A stretch of 64,000 bases of DNA from Monosiga brevicollis MX1 (lineage: Eukaryota > Opisthokonta > Choanoflagellata > Craspedida > Salpingoecidae). A program made the translations under genes and the position numbers. Each line of letters opens with the position of its first letter. The first letter of the stretch is position 1. Location: assembly GCF_000002865.3 (NCBI RefSeq), contig NW_001865044.1, positions 560,022 to 624,021 of the forward strand, in the 5' to 3' direction. Shown here piece after piece: positions 32,301-44,505 of this stretch. Under the pieces are notes generated by a model. That model searched no databases and was not told where the DNA came from. It saw only the letters and a list, made by a program, of their open reading frames with translations.

Positions 32301-35300
32301 TGACCAGCTCAGAGGAGTACGTGTACAAGTATCTCGAGGAGCGTGTGATTCAACTCTGTCGACAGCCCCACAGTGGGCGCAATTTGCTCGTCGCCTTCAA
32401 TCGGTAATATTGTCTCAGCCAAATTTGAAGCAAGCTTATCCGTGCCTAAACTCATGCTGCCCTAAGTTAATGGTTGGCTCTGACATCCCGTGCTCTTGAA
32501 CACCTATGCCCTTGCATGCGCGCACAGATTGCTGCTGTTCTGTTCTCATGCAGCCAACATCAACTTGCGCCAATTTGGGATGGACTTGGGCGTGGCCAAG
32601 CAGAGCGAGCGTCGCTTTCGCCTCGTGTCTGAGCTGGCCCAGCATACCGGCCTGGACAACGTCTTGCTCAATACCTTGTGCGTCAAAGAAACTTCTGCTA
32701 CTTGTGGGCTGACAAAGACAGTGCTCGTTCTCACGAGCTGGCCGTGTTGTGCTCAGATTGAACAACAACGACTGGTCACCGGCACGGGCGCTCGAGGCAG
32801 CTGGATACACACGTGAACAAGCCAGTAACATTCTTACCAGATTATCCAACGTTTATACGGAGCTATCACAAATGATGACCCCTGCCACGTTTCTGCGTAC
32901 CGTGGCCCCCCACGCCACGGCATCAGCAAGCAACGCCCTTGAGATGATCGGGCATCTGCGTGATGGTACGCCAGCAAAGCAAAAGACGCGCTTGGAACCA
33001 CGCGGATTTCCAACACTCCACCACATGGCTTGCTCCAATTTCCTTTTTGCGCTCTGATGCCCCGTGCCTTTGCTCTCGACATAGCCACATGTTTGGAAAC
33101 AAACAACTTTGCCGATTGCAGCGTGTGCTCGACGGACCTTCTCTGCCCCATTTGCCAAGACGTGCGTCAAATTGCTGGCCATCAGTAAATTGGCTTGAAC
33201 GAGCGGTCCTCACCTCGCCCCATGCTGCCTTTTAGATCGCCCAACAGCCTACTTTGACTCGCTGCTTGCACTTGTTTTGCAACGAGTGTATTTCAAAACA
33301 TCTTGCTCTCGTGTCAACTCAGACCAACAAGCGTGGTGTACGTAATGATTATTTCCCTGCTGCGTGTCTGCTTGACGTTGGCCCGCTCGCCTGCACCACT
33401 GTCATCGGGTAGTGGCAGAAACCTATATTTTCTTGAGGCGTTACAGACCATGCTCGTAGGCTGCCTCAACGCCCAATGCCCCCCCGCCCCTCCTGTTTAT
33501 ATCACCTGCCTCTTACAGCTTCGCGGGCCATGTCCCCTCTGCAAAGCCAATGTGGCATTTGACGAGGCAATACAGCTGATAGCTGACCCAGACAAAGTTG
33601 TGACAGGTGTGCATACCGGTCGTATCGTGCAGTCGCTCCAGTTGAACATGCAAACCTGCACCTGATCACAACGCTATGCTCACGCGATAGATCCGGCGGG
33701 CGCCGCGCCATCGGCTGAAGCAACGTCCACCAGCACTCCTGATCCGGAGCGCCACTATACGAGCTTGCCAGACCCCAAGGCTGAGGCAAGTTTGATTTCT
33801 CGTCTTCATTATGTATCAGAGCTTGAGGGTGTGACCATGGGTTCGCCCGAATTCGGCGTGGACAGGGCAGGAATGCATCGGCGTTGTTTCTACGCAGTGT
33901 GCATCGGCATTGTTTCGACGCAGTGTGGACCCAAAGTCTGCATCACTCATTTGCCTCGTCGCGTCGTCTGCCGTGTGTTGTTGTTGTTGGTCTTTGGATG
34001 CATTTCGAATCCATTGGTGGCGAATGGGTTTTTTATGCACTTCAGGAGCTGCGCATGGTGATGGCACCTGGATACCAAGTATTGAGTTTTGACGTGCCTC
34101 CAATGGCAGGATCTGTCCCCGTGTCGTTGGACATCGACTTTGATGCGCCGTACCACAAGACAGCTGTGGTAGTGACCGAGCCAAGCGGGCGTATCTTGGA
34201 CTCGCAAGAAGCACAATTGTGGCAGCCTGATGAAAGCTTTGTGCTCAAGCTGCGGCATCGCGCTGGTTTGTCCTCGGGACCAACTGCCAACTTGTCAATA
34301 TTTTTATCTCAGACCTGAGACTGGGCGTGCTTGTCTCTCTCTCTATCTCTCTTACCTCCCGCCTTTCTCTTCTTCTCTGCTATTAGGCGGACGCCTTCGT
34401 GTGCAGATTGGCCTCGAACTGTATCCATTCATGACTACCCGACGTATCGAGCCTTTGGCCCCTGGGCTTGACCATCGACTTTTATCACACCTCGGTTCGG
34501 CTTGAACGAGTGTTCATGTGCTGTCATCGCGAGGCTAAATCAGCAGGGCAAACTCATCAGTCTACTCCTCATTCTGTAGATGTCGCACGCGCTCTTCCCG
34601 GAGCCAAAGTGACTCAAGCGGTGGCCATCATGAATAAGGTCCTTGCTCAAGATCCAAGGACGAAATTTGTCGTGTTTGCTTCGGTACGGTCGCTTGCGTT
34701 TGACCTGATGGTATGGTGTGACAAAATGCTGCAACTTTTACGCCATGCCTTGACTGTCGAGCTTCGTTTCTTGTCTTGTCTCGCATGCTTTAGCACTTGG
34801 AGACCTTTCGTCAATTCTTTTGGGAGTGCATCAGTCGGCTTGAGCCACCTTTAGAGCCTTCACAGCTTGAAGATTACTTGATAGATGGGGCCACGACCGC
34901 TGCAAATCGCAGCCATCTACTTCATGAATTCAAGACGGCTGAGGACATGCCTTTTCTTCTACTATCCACAAAAGCCAACAATGCAGGCTTGACACTCACC
35001 GTTGCAAACCACATCATCATGCTGGATGCCATCCTCTCTCCAGGCGTTGAGGCCCAGCTCATCAATCGCGTGCATCGAATCGGGCAGTCGCGACCTGTCA
35101 CTATTCACAAGTACGTGGATATCAAGCCGTATATTCAAGGCTGACAGACACGCACCCATGGCTCACCTTCCTTTGCTCCTATCGCTCAGGCTCTTTCTCA
35201 AAGGTTCTGTCGAGGAGCGCCTTGTGCGCTTGCGGGCGCACACTCTGGCGGTAAGCCCCGACACTGGAAGCTTTCAGCTCGCATATTGACAGCCCTGCAA

Positions 35301-35487
35301 TCCTCAAGGGTTTGGCTTCAAAGTTTTCACATTTGCTTATCGTCGGATGTATGAATAGCGCGATGGAGTCTTGACTGAGGAAGACCCTGGAGACTCTGCT
35401 TCCACGTCCATGCTGTCCAGTAGCGCCAACAATGATGACGGTGGCTTTTCTGTCGAGGACATTCGCCGACTCTATGGCTTTGACTAA
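28429..35487 (+). CDS. SNF2-family ATPase with an inserted RING finger (SHPRH/Rad5/Rad16-like)
   Basis: Likely nuclear DNA translocase and ubiquitin ligase of the post-replication repair class. Firm exons: 28429-28604, 28685-28794, 28887-29052, 29161-29258, 29457-29593, 29708-29839, 29947-30026, 30148-30199, 30304-30348, 30445-about 30560, an exon ending 31462, then 31556-31693, 31891-31963, 32135-32403, 32528-32677, 32757-32965, 33085-33161, 33236-33337, 33519-33606, 33691-33785, 34046-34265, 34387-34494, 34580-34683, 34794-35110, 35190-35250 and 35359-35487. Exons between 30560 and 31440 are unresolved. Motifs in order: LHEYQLQTLAWM, Walker A CEEMGMGKT, LLSQWQEEIMNHV, TYDIVLTNYEML, motif II WWRVVLDESQ, SWLVSGTPASN, RING CPICQD...CLHLFCNECI...CPLCK, and the helicase C block KANNAGLTLTVANHI with NRVHRIGQSRPVTIHK. 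DESQ replaces the usual DEAH/DEAQ. Exon 33691-33785 ends in a GC donor. Confidence 0.85.
29336..29391. repeat. (CA)n microsatellite in an SNF2-gene intron
   Basis: About 28 CA units inside the intron between 29258 and 29457. Confidence 0.95.
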
Positions 35488-35837
<350 letters not shown>

Positions 35838-37877
35838 TCAGTAGCCACTGCGCCGGTCCAAAATCTCTTGCCAGTCGCCGTGTCCGCTGTCCGGCGCCGC
35901 GACCATACTCGACAAGCCCAGCGCTCGGCACAGCGGCGAGCACGTGTGGGTCTCCATAAACTGACGGATGCCCTCGGTGCCGCGATCAGTCCGACTCTTG
36001 CCATGCCGCTTGGACTCTGAGATGTGGTGAATCGCCGGATCGGTCAGCGTGAAGCCATCATAGGCGTTCCAGACGCCTTGCAAATCGCAAATCAACTCTT
36101 CTTTGCCAGTCACTTCGTACGAGAAATGGCTGAAAGCTTGTGGGACATCGTCGACATCACAAGTTGTGCCCTGCGGCAGTTCAACCGTCTCGTGCATATG
36201 CTTCTTGACTTCCCCAGAGTTGCTGTTCCACTTGACAAATTTGCCCTCTAGGGAAGGCTCTGCCAAGATCCAGGCGATGCCATTGTCGTAATACGGGTCC
36301 TTCACCTCGTATATGGTACATGGGGCAAAGGAAACGCGCAGGGCCGTTTCCAAGCTCCCCACCGTGGTGCGCACGCGCTCGTTGAATCGTTCCGCCATTG
36401 ACTGCGCAAACGCCTGTGTCTTCGCCGCTCGCTCGTAGAATTTAATGTTCAGATATTCTTCAGTGGCGCTTTCCTTTGCAACTAACGCATAGCCTCGGGC
36501 TTGGGCCGGGTGCTTGGCGCCCCTGCTTGCCACTTCGGTACATTCAAAGGCAAAACGCTCCGCGCCTGCCTCAAAGTACTCTTTGCGCATGGCAATACCA
36601 TTGGCGCCTTCTTCCATGGGCACATCCATCATTGCACGAGCAGCATGTGAGTATGTGTACTTGCGAACCAGATCGGGGCCAATGTACACGTCCCAGACAC
36701 TACTATCCACAGCAGAGTCATCCAAGTTTTGGATTCGCTGGGCTGCTTTGTTTTTTCGGGCATTGGGGGTAGTTCCACCACCAGCCAGGCGGGTGCGCAA
36801 GGTGGTCATTGTTGAGGTCAGAGTTGTAAAAACGCTCGCCAAATGGTGCACATTCAGACCCAGCTTGTGAAATTTGCCCAGCGGCAGAACGGCAGCCATG
36901 TCCTGTAGCATGTGAAAGTCTTCTTTTGCTGGGCCAAACCCAACAGTGGTGAAGCTGAGTCGATGCTGCCCAAAAGTGTCACCAAGGTGGCGAATCTGGC
37001 GGAGACACTTTTCACGAACGGAGCGCTTGACTTGCGGCCGACACAAGTACTTTGCGTTGCCATATGGACATTCTGGCAGCTGGTTGCTGTAGCCCGAGTC
37101 CCAAACGCGCGTGCCATGGGTGCATGGCGTATGGACATGATCGCTGGGAGCTCCGTCGCTCAGCCAAAACACCATGATGCGTGAGTTGGAGGTCTTTTCT
37201 TCATCCAACAGTTTTTCCAGGGCTGCCAAGCCGGTCAGGTAAAAACCATGGTACATGGCAGTGTGGCTGGAGAGCTCCTCGAGCCCGACCTCCAAGCTGT
37301 GGTCAAGTGGGGCTCGTTGTAGAACAACTGAGGCCTCTTGTGCGGCAAGAATGAGGGAGACGGATACGTTCATGGAGGCTGTCGGGTCTTGGCGGGTCAA
37401 CTCCATCTGTGGTTGTAAAAATTGTTTGAGCAAGGTCTTGAAAACGGCTTCAGTGCGAGATGAGAATCCAGGTACGTCGTCCCGACGCATCGATCCGCTG
37501 TCGTCGACCACAAATACGGCATGAATCTTGCGAGATGCAGGATCAGCCATGGGGGCATCGAACGGGTTCTCGTCTTTGCCATCAATGCGCCAGCTGCTGA
37601 TGACTTGTCGCTCGGCGGCGTCGGTTATGTAAACCATGCCTCGATGAATGAATTTGTGACGCGTTTCGCCACTAGGGCCAGGGCGCGTTTTGTCGCGGCG
37701 CCCAAGCTTGATGGCTTCCTTCAGTGCAGCCCGAGAAACATTGTTTGGATTGCGAATCAAGTTTCCTTGCCGGCGAGATATGACGACGCTATTCAAGTTG
37801 GATGCCAAGTCTGTGATCACATCCTCCTCCTCCTCCTCCTCCAACTCGAGCAAAACGGTGTTTGTTAGTGACGACAT
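35838..37877 (-). CDS. vWA domain/alpha-kinase fusion protein (VwkA-like)
   Basis: Atypical protein kinase of the alpha-kinase (MHCK/eEF2K/TRPM7) class joined to a von Willebrand A domain, the layout of Dictyostelium VwkA. It is one uninterrupted frame of 679 aa. An acidic N-terminus (LELEEEEEED) leads to the vWA domain at about residues 115-370 with the metal site VDDSGSM and VFWLSDGAPSD. A linker follows, then the kinase from about 400 to 660: VRKYTY, RFAFECTEVA, QAFSHFSYEVTGKEELICDL with the catalytic Asp, QGVWNAYDGFTLTDPAIHH, DRGTEGIRQF, and the zinc-binding HTCSPLCRALGL. All key kinase landmarks are present, so it looks active. In Dictyostelium the relative acts on myosin II filaments and the contractile vacuole; the role here is inferred only. 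Absence of introns is unusual for this region. Confidence 0.92.
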   Translation of the reverse strand: MSSLTNTVLLELEEEEEEDVITDLASNLNSVVISRRQGNLIRNPNNVSRAALKEAIKLGRRDKTRPGPSGETRHKFIHRGMVYITDAAERQVISSWRIDGKDENPFDAPMADPASRKIHAVFVVDDSGSMRRDDVPGFSSRTEAVFKTLLKQFLQPQMELTRQDPTASMNVSVSLILAAQEASVVLQRAPLDHSLEVGLEELSSHTAMYHGFYLTGLAALEKLLDEEKTSNSRIMVFWLSDGAPSDHVHTPCTHGTRVWDSGYSNQLPECPYGNAKYLCRPQVKRSVREKCLRQIRHLGDTFGQHRLSFTTVGFGPAKEDFHMLQDMAAVLPLGKFHKLGLNVHHLASVFTTLTSTMTTLRTRLAGGGTTPNARKNKAAQRIQNLDDSAVDSSVWDVYIGPDLVRKYTYSHAARAMMDVPMEEGANGIAMRKEYFEAGAERFAFECTEVASRGAKHPAQARGYALVAKESATEEYLNIKFYERAAKTQAFAQSMAERFNERVRTTVGSLETALRVSFAPCTIYEVKDPYYDNGIAWILAEPSLEGKFVKWNSNSGEVKKHMHETVELPQGTTCDVDDVPQAFSHFSYEVTGKEELICDLQGVWNAYDGFTLTDPAIHHISESKRHGKSRTDRGTEGIRQFMETHTCSPLCRALGLSSMVAAPDSGHGDWQEILDRRSGY

Positions 37878-38267
37878 GGCTGATCAGATCCCCAGTTCCA
37901 GATCGCAGCAAGCCAAAAAAAAAAATGAGCAGCTTTCCACCCGATATCGCAGGTATATCAACACTGCCGCCTCTCATGAGAAAACTCTTTCTCACCCGAT
38001 CTTAAACTCGAAGCGCTCAAGCACAAGCGATCGCGCCCAAAGCGCTAACACAACACACAAGCGAGCGATCGCGCCAACTTCTCATAAGAACTCATCTGCT
38101 TGTATCGACTGTGTGATTTTTTTCTGACAAGATCAGGTGTGTTCAGACCAAGAGTGGAAAGTAAAATACTTTTTCATTCATTTTTTTGTGATATGCGCGA
38201 GCGATGGGTCGGCGACCGGGGTGGCCAAAGTGAGTGAGAGGGCATGTCCAGGCTGTGCTGATGGCAG
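37878..38267. other. Divergent spacer and probable 5' exon(s) of the AT-hook gene
   Basis: The first coding exon of the next gene on plus is probably here. A donor-like AAAGTGAGTG at about 38229 lies near possible starts, but no start codon joins exon 38268 in phase with confidence. Confidence 0.35.
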
Positions 38268-40821
38268 CGGGTTACGGACGATTCTGAAGGCGTGGGGAAT
38301 GTGGCTATTTTTGACGGCTCGCGTGGCGTTATCGTGCTTCCCAGGGTCTTGCAGCGTTTGTTGACTGCGCTGTGGAAGGCGCAGCCGCTGGTGGACTGTC
38401 AGCAGCATGATGAACTTCGCCATGCCGTCAGGCAGATCATCGAAACTGTCATCACGGTGTGTAGACTGTCCGTGCCCGCACGTAAAACGGAGCAAAGGGG
38501 TGCCCGCACACCCAGCTCAACTCTTCTGCGTTGCCCTGCTGGCCTGCAGGAGGGCGAGGCGAGAGGCACCCAGTACCATGCTCTCATGTCGGCTCTGGAA
38601 AGAGTCCAGCAGCTCTTAGTGCAAGCGGTACGCTACCTTGAGCCGTTGTGTCATGGTCCTGCCTAGACGTGTCCCACTGTGCTTGGCTGCTCTCGGCTGA
38701 CCCACTGCAATGAGGCTTTACGCAGCTGACTGGCGGGGCTACCCAAGCCCGCGCGAGCATCACCGGGGACCAGGTGCTGGCAAACCTTCCTGTTTTGGTA
38801 GGTGTCGCTTTGAAGACGCAGGACAGGAGTGGCAAGTGTTGACTAGATGTCATGTTCCATTGCTCGTCTTCATCTTCCTTCTTCCTTCCGCTGTGCGCAG
38901 GTGGCTCTGTCTGAGGAGCGCTTGCAGCAATTTGGCGCCTGGTATCAGGTCAGTTCTACCCATACGCTCACACGCGCCCACAGAATACCTTGTTCGTGCT
39001 GCATAGTCTACCGCTTGATCAAACTCCCTCCCCATAAGCTCATGTTTTTCTTGATCCATTTGCCCGAAATGAATGACTGTCCTCTGCCTCAGGAAGGCCA
39101 TGTACGCAACCCTACTTGCCACCCAAATGCCCCCTTCCCCCGAAGGAAAAAAAAACTGCCCATGAGCAAAGAGCCTGCCCGCCGCATTTCACCGCGCTTG
39201 CTGCTTTCTTCTTTTTCTTTTTGACCTTTGCACGATATTCATATTCATAGAGCGCCCCGGCACCCTCCACTTTTCCCAAACCCAAACGGGTAAGCGACGC
39301 TGCGGCCGCGGGCATCGTGATATCAGCACAAGATACTCGTCCTTCGTGTGCCCTCGTCGTCCTCTGGACTCGGCTTGTCTTATCCTTTCGGCTTATTTTG
39401 AAAAAAAAAAAAAAAACTTGGCAGGGCCGACCACGAAAGACGTGCGCCGAGGCTACGTCCAGCCCTCTGGGATCCCCGTCAACCCCAGGTACTTCCGAAA
39501 CAAGGCTGTGAGGTCTCAAAACGTCTCGAAGCCAGCTTGCCCATCGATGTGATGCATCGCCAATTTTTTTGTTCACAAAGCGTCTGGCATCTTCGGCTAC
39601 AACTTAGAGCCAACGCCCAAACGCCCAAAGTCAGTGTCGGTCATGCAGACTCCCTTCACCCTGGCGGCAAAGGGCGCTCGGGCTATTCAAAAAAAGTCTC
39701 GAGCAAAGCAAGCCGCCTCGAGTGGCGGATCGGTCACAAGCCTCCAGGACCACGAGGGTGAGTGCGCTTGGTTTAACAACAGAATAAACCTCGAGCTGTC
39801 TCACTTCACAAGGCCATCTCCCTTGACCTTTTGGATCATCGTGTGCTCCGCTACGCAGAGGAGTCGGACGTTGTTGGTTTGGCCGAGATTGACGAGGAAG
39901 CAGAGGAGGCTCAGCTCATGAAAGACTACCACGCAAACACCGTTGTCATGTACCAAGTAGGTGTTGTTGCAATGTGGTCTGGAGGTAGGCCCGGTCTGTA
40001 GTCTCATGGTGAGCGGGCAACCCCTGGCGCCCCCCGCCCTCCTTAGGATCGCCACCAATTCAAGCCAGAACTGGTTTTGGCCCTTGCTGACCCTTGTGCG
40101 CGATCCTTTGGTCTAATGGGCGTGGATGCAAGCGGCATCACTATGCTATCTTATGCCTTGGAGGTCCGAAGAACACGAACCAACTTGTGTTCGAGATTTG
40201 GTTCAGACGAGAACCGCTCACGAGGTTCCTGCCTGGCTTGGTCTGCCGATAGTGGTTTCTTCGTCACACCTTGGACATTGTGAGCAAACTTTTGCGCAAA
40301 GACTACCAGGTGTGTCATGCAAAACTCGAATTGTGGACTGCCAAGCGTCAGCCTCACCATGCTTTCCGTGCCTGGGTGGGATGTCGCGCAGTACATTGCG
40401 TCCGACGCCCACGTGGAAGTGGAACCAAGCAGCGATGCCCTGCATGGCCTGGCTCTGTGGGCCAAAGCGAGCATACACAACAAGACGACACCAAAACCAC
40501 CACCTGCCTTGTTGCCCGAGCCGGTGACCAGAGAGGGCCATAACGAGGAAATTTTGCCCGCCACACGGCGCACGCAGATTGTGTATGTTCTGCTGTTGGA
40601 TGGTCGCTTGCAGGACTTTTTTGTTTCTTTTTTTTTCCGGAGCGGGAGGGGGAAGGGTAGCCTGTTATGCCATCGTCAGTTGGTGCATCACTCACCTTGT
40701 CCGCGCGCTTGGCAGGGTGGCTGACATTTTAGCCGCAGCGCGGCTCAGTCGCTTGTTTCCGCGGTACGGTATGATGTGGTTGACCCAGGAGGAAGACCTC
40801 TCAGACCACACCGCTTTCTGA
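38268..40821 (+). CDS. Unrecognised AT-hook protein (start exon missing)
   Basis: Exons: 38268-38456, 38550-38627, 38726-38797, 38901-38948, 39093-39101 (only nine bases), 39251-39289, 39425-39488, 39608-39757, 39796-39956, 40047-40163, 40253-40309, 40392-40582 and 40716-40821. Phases agree throughout (426 aa plus an unknown N-terminus). The first 130 residues are helical Leu/Gln/Glu-rich sequence. Joining exons 39251-39289 and 39425-39488 creates PKRGRPRK, a textbook AT-hook for the DNA minor groove. A basic stretch (AIQKKSRAKQ) and an acidic helix (EIDEEAEEAQ) follow. A helical block near residues 270-330 (GVDASGITMLSYALEWFLRHTLDI) has a spacing that faintly recalls a histone fold, but I cannot name a family. 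A nuclear chromatin protein is the likely class; no function is claimed. Confidence 0.6.
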
Positions 40822-41168
40822 ATCTGGATCGCCCCTGCAGCAGGCGCCGCTTAGAATTGTTGGTCCGTGCCCTGCCTGACACGAGAGACTAGTCTAGACC
40901 GATTGATCGACTGTTTGAGGAAGTTTTCTCCCTAACACCCTGCGGCTGTGCCGCGCCAGAATTAAATTTATTGCTGACAAATATGGTTTTGTCACTCTTT
41001 TCGTCTTCTCGATCACCGTTCTAAACTCTCGATATTTTACAATCATTATATCCAGAAAAATACGGACCTGACTGTTCAATATTCGCGTCGTACAACTCGG
41101 TCTCCCTTTGGGGTTGTGCCTTGCCAACCAAAACTTTTGGCCGCTAGCAACGTCCAAACAACACAACA

Positions 41169-41216
<48 letters not shown>

Positions 41217-41304
41217 AACACCTCCATCGCGGGATTGATCATGTGTATTTTTATTTTCAGCTTCATCGGTTTCACTGACTACCTCTCCCACCGCCACCGC
41301 CATC
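40822..41304. other. Spacer and promoter of the LC8 gene
   Basis: No coding exon. A (CT)n microsatellite lies about 95 bases before the LC8 start; the acceptor-like TTTTCAG at 41256-41262 hints at a leader intron. Confidence 0.5.
41170..41210. repeat. (CT)n microsatellite
   Basis: About 20 CT units upstream of the dynein light chain start codon. Confidence 0.95.
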
Positions 41305-41692
<388 letters not shown>

Positions 41693-42496
41693 TGCCCTCT
41701 CTGAAGACCTCGACTCGATAAGCGAACAGCGTCCAACTTGGACCAAAAAAACGGAAAAACAAGAATAAAATAGAACACAAAGAGAGCCAGGAACGTCGAT
41801 GTGGCGCTAGCTCTGCTTGAGCCAGTCGTACCAGTGGCCGTGCCATTGATCCATCACGTTTGGGCTCCCCCAGCTCTCCCTTGCCATCCTCCGAATTGGA
41901 TTTGATTAGAGGGGCCTTGTGTCACGTGTTTGTTACTCTCTCCTAGCAATCGATCTTGCAGGCTCACTCACTCGCCTCAGCGATATCAGATATCACATCA
42001 TCAACAACAACACAAACGCACACACTGTAGCAAAGCCAACAAGCGCCAGGGGAGGATGACATTGTAGTCAAGTCTACAGGCATAAATTCATCAGAATCTG
42101 GGGTTGGATACCGTGATCGGCACTTGTCAACAAGCTCTCCATCATTTGGAGCGAGCACACACAGACACACACATACACACAAAGAATAGCAAGCGCAGGT
42201 GCGGGAAGCCCAACAAAACAGCCGTATGCATGCACAAGGACCAGCCTAGAGCCCTGCCCCGAACAGCAACGCAGGGAAGGACAAACCAAAACACAAAACA
42301 ACAGCAAGAACGCGGGCACATCCGGCGTTGTCACCCGTCCAAATTCAAATGTGTATAGCACACAGGGTCCTCGGGACAGGCACACTCAACACCCAATCTC
42401 GGATTATAAAGCACCTGCGCGCGCACACACATACACACATGGGGCACACCGGGCGGGCCTAATCAAGTCAGAGGCGAAGAAACTGGCCAAGGCCGT
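41693..42496. other. Convergent spacer between the LC8 and PAPS synthase genes
   Basis: About 800 bases without a supported exon. CA-rich patches occur at 42000-42030, 42156-42182 and 42420-42440. The 3' UTRs of both genes must lie here. Confidence 0.5.
41764..41769 (+). promoter_or_regulatory. Polyadenylation signal AATAAA
   Basis: About 70 bases after the LC8 stop codon, a normal distance for a short 3' UTR. Confidence 0.6.
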
Positions 42497-44505
42497 TTAC
42501 TTGGCCTGGTTTCCACTCTGGTAAAACTCGCTGACGACCTTCCAGCCGCTGGGGCACATGAAGCCGCTCGGGGGATCCTCACCCTCGCGGGCAAACTTGC
42601 GCATCTTGCTACCGGAGATGAAGAGGAAATCGTCCTTCTTGCTTGGGTCGAAAAAGTCCATGGCGCCCTTCTTGGTGTTGTAAGCGGCCACGCGGAAGGG
42701 GATGATTTCCAGACCCTCAAGGCCCGGCGCCAGCTGGAGGACCTCACGGCCGTGATCAGCGTGGTACAGGTTGACATCCTTGTTGACGGGGTGGGACATG
42801 CCGGCAGGATCGCGGCCAACAATGTAAAACTTGGCGCCGCAGTTCTTGCGGGCCTTGGCATGCCACTGGACCTCGGTGGGGCCAGCGTACATCATGGGGC
42901 TGGGGAAGATGGCCACAACGGTGCTCTTGGGGTCCAGGACACCCTCAGCCAGGACGCACTCGTGTTGCTTCATGCGGATTTCCAGAGGCACGTCATCGGG
43001 CTTGGTCCAGCCGCCAAGAGGATGAAGGAGAAGGACGGGGTTGCGGTAGCCCTTCTCGATCAGACGCTCACGGGTATCGGTCATGAGCAGGGCATGGCCA
43101 TTGTGCACGGGGTTGCGGAGCTGGAAAGCGTAGACGGCATCGGCATTGCGCTTGGCAAACTCGGCGCGCAGCTGGCTCGGGGTGAGGCGGTACTGGTCCA
43201 GACCATCGTTCCACTTGATGGGCTCCAGCACCTCGAGCTCACCACCGACGAGCCAGTCACCGTAGGCGTCAATCATGGCAATGTAGGGGTGGCCGGCATC
43301 GTAGACACCAAACTGACGGCAGCAGCGTTCCTCCTTGCGGGCCTCGAAAAACTCGGGCTTGCGCATGATGGCGACGGCCTTGCCCTCGTACTGAAGCGTG
43401 ATGGCGGGCGCATTGAACATGGCGTCCTTCTGCTCGGTGGTGGCCGGGCACACAATGGGGACCGACTGGTTCACGACAGAGCCATCAGCTTGCTTGATGG
43501 CGTTGAAGTGGAGTGTTTGCAGGAACTCGCGTTCGCGCATAAAGCCGCGAAGCGGTGCGGCCCAGCCCTCGGCCAGGACCTGAACCCACTGCATGGTGAG
43601 CTTGTCCACGTCAAGCTTGGGAAGACCCTCAGCCTCAGCCTTCTTGGCCTCGACGGCCTCGGCGGGCACAAAGAGCTCCTCGGGCACAACGTCGCTGGAG
43701 GGGATGATGCCATTCTCCTCGAGGTAGTTGAGAACGAGGCGAACGTTCTCCTTGACAGTCTCACCGTTGGCACCGGCAACGATATCCGGGTTGACCGGGG
43801 GCTCGTACACACCGTCGATGCCGGTGAAGCCCTTGATGAGGCCGGCACGAGCCTTTTGGTACAGACCCTTGGGGTCACGGGCTTCGCAGACCTGAAGGGG
43901 AGTGGCGACGTAGCACTCGATAAACTTGAGACCGCTGTTCTCGTGGAGCTCGCGGCAGCGATCACGGTCTGAGCGGAAGGGGGAGATGAAAGAGGCCAGG
44001 GCGACGATGCCACCATCAGCAAAGAGCTTGGCCACCTCGCCGACGCGACGAATGTTCTCCATGCGATCCTCGGGGCTAAAGCCGAGGTTCTTGTTCAGGC
44101 CGGTGCGCATGTTGTCACCGTCCAGACCATAGCAGGGCACGCCACGCGAGCACAGCTCAGCCTCGAGGGCAAAGCTCAGGGTGGTCTTGCCAGCGCCGCT
44201 CAGGCCTAGCACAGGACAAACAAAGGCAGGCAGGCAGGCGTGAGGAATTGAAAGGCGTAAAAAAATAAAACAGCCACTTGAAACTTGACAGTGGCACATG
44301 TCAGGTTTGGGCAAGTAAACACAACAGTGGAAAGAAAGGAAGGCAACGAGCTTGGCATGCAAAAAAAAGGTTGGAGGGGGCGCGTACCGGTGAACCAGAT
44401 GGTGCAGCCGCGGAACTTGGAGTCGACACCAAGCATCTCAGCGCGCTTGGAGCGGGTGACATTGTGCTTGACAGCAGTGATGTTGGTGGCCTTCACGTCA
44501 GTCAT
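42497..44505 (-). CDS. PAPSS: Bifunctional PAPS synthase (APS kinase + ATP sulfurylase)
   Basis: Makes the sulfate donor PAPS from sulfate and ATP in two steps. Exons on the minus strand: 44388-44505 and 42497-44205 (608 aa). The kinase is N-terminal and the sulfurylase C-terminal, the animal order. The intron falls inside the P-loop lead-in ([13 protein letters not shown]). Kinase landmarks are [28 protein letters not shown], the lid region [11 protein letters not shown] and [10 protein letters not shown]. Sulfurylase landmarks are [16 protein letters not shown] (nucleotide-binding QxRNPxHxGH), [39 protein letters not shown] and [14 protein letters not shown]. All catalytic residues are present. 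A longer N-terminal frame exists, but the ATG giving MTDVKATNI starts the conserved region. Strong codon bias (C or G at third positions) suggests high expression. Confidence 0.97.

Noticed and set aside
42752-43972. Open frame of 406 codons on plus, antisense to PAPS synthase
   Set aside because: Shadow of a G/C-biased coding exon. Its Gly/Val/Leu/Asp-rich composition mirrors the codons of the sense gene and shows no domain.
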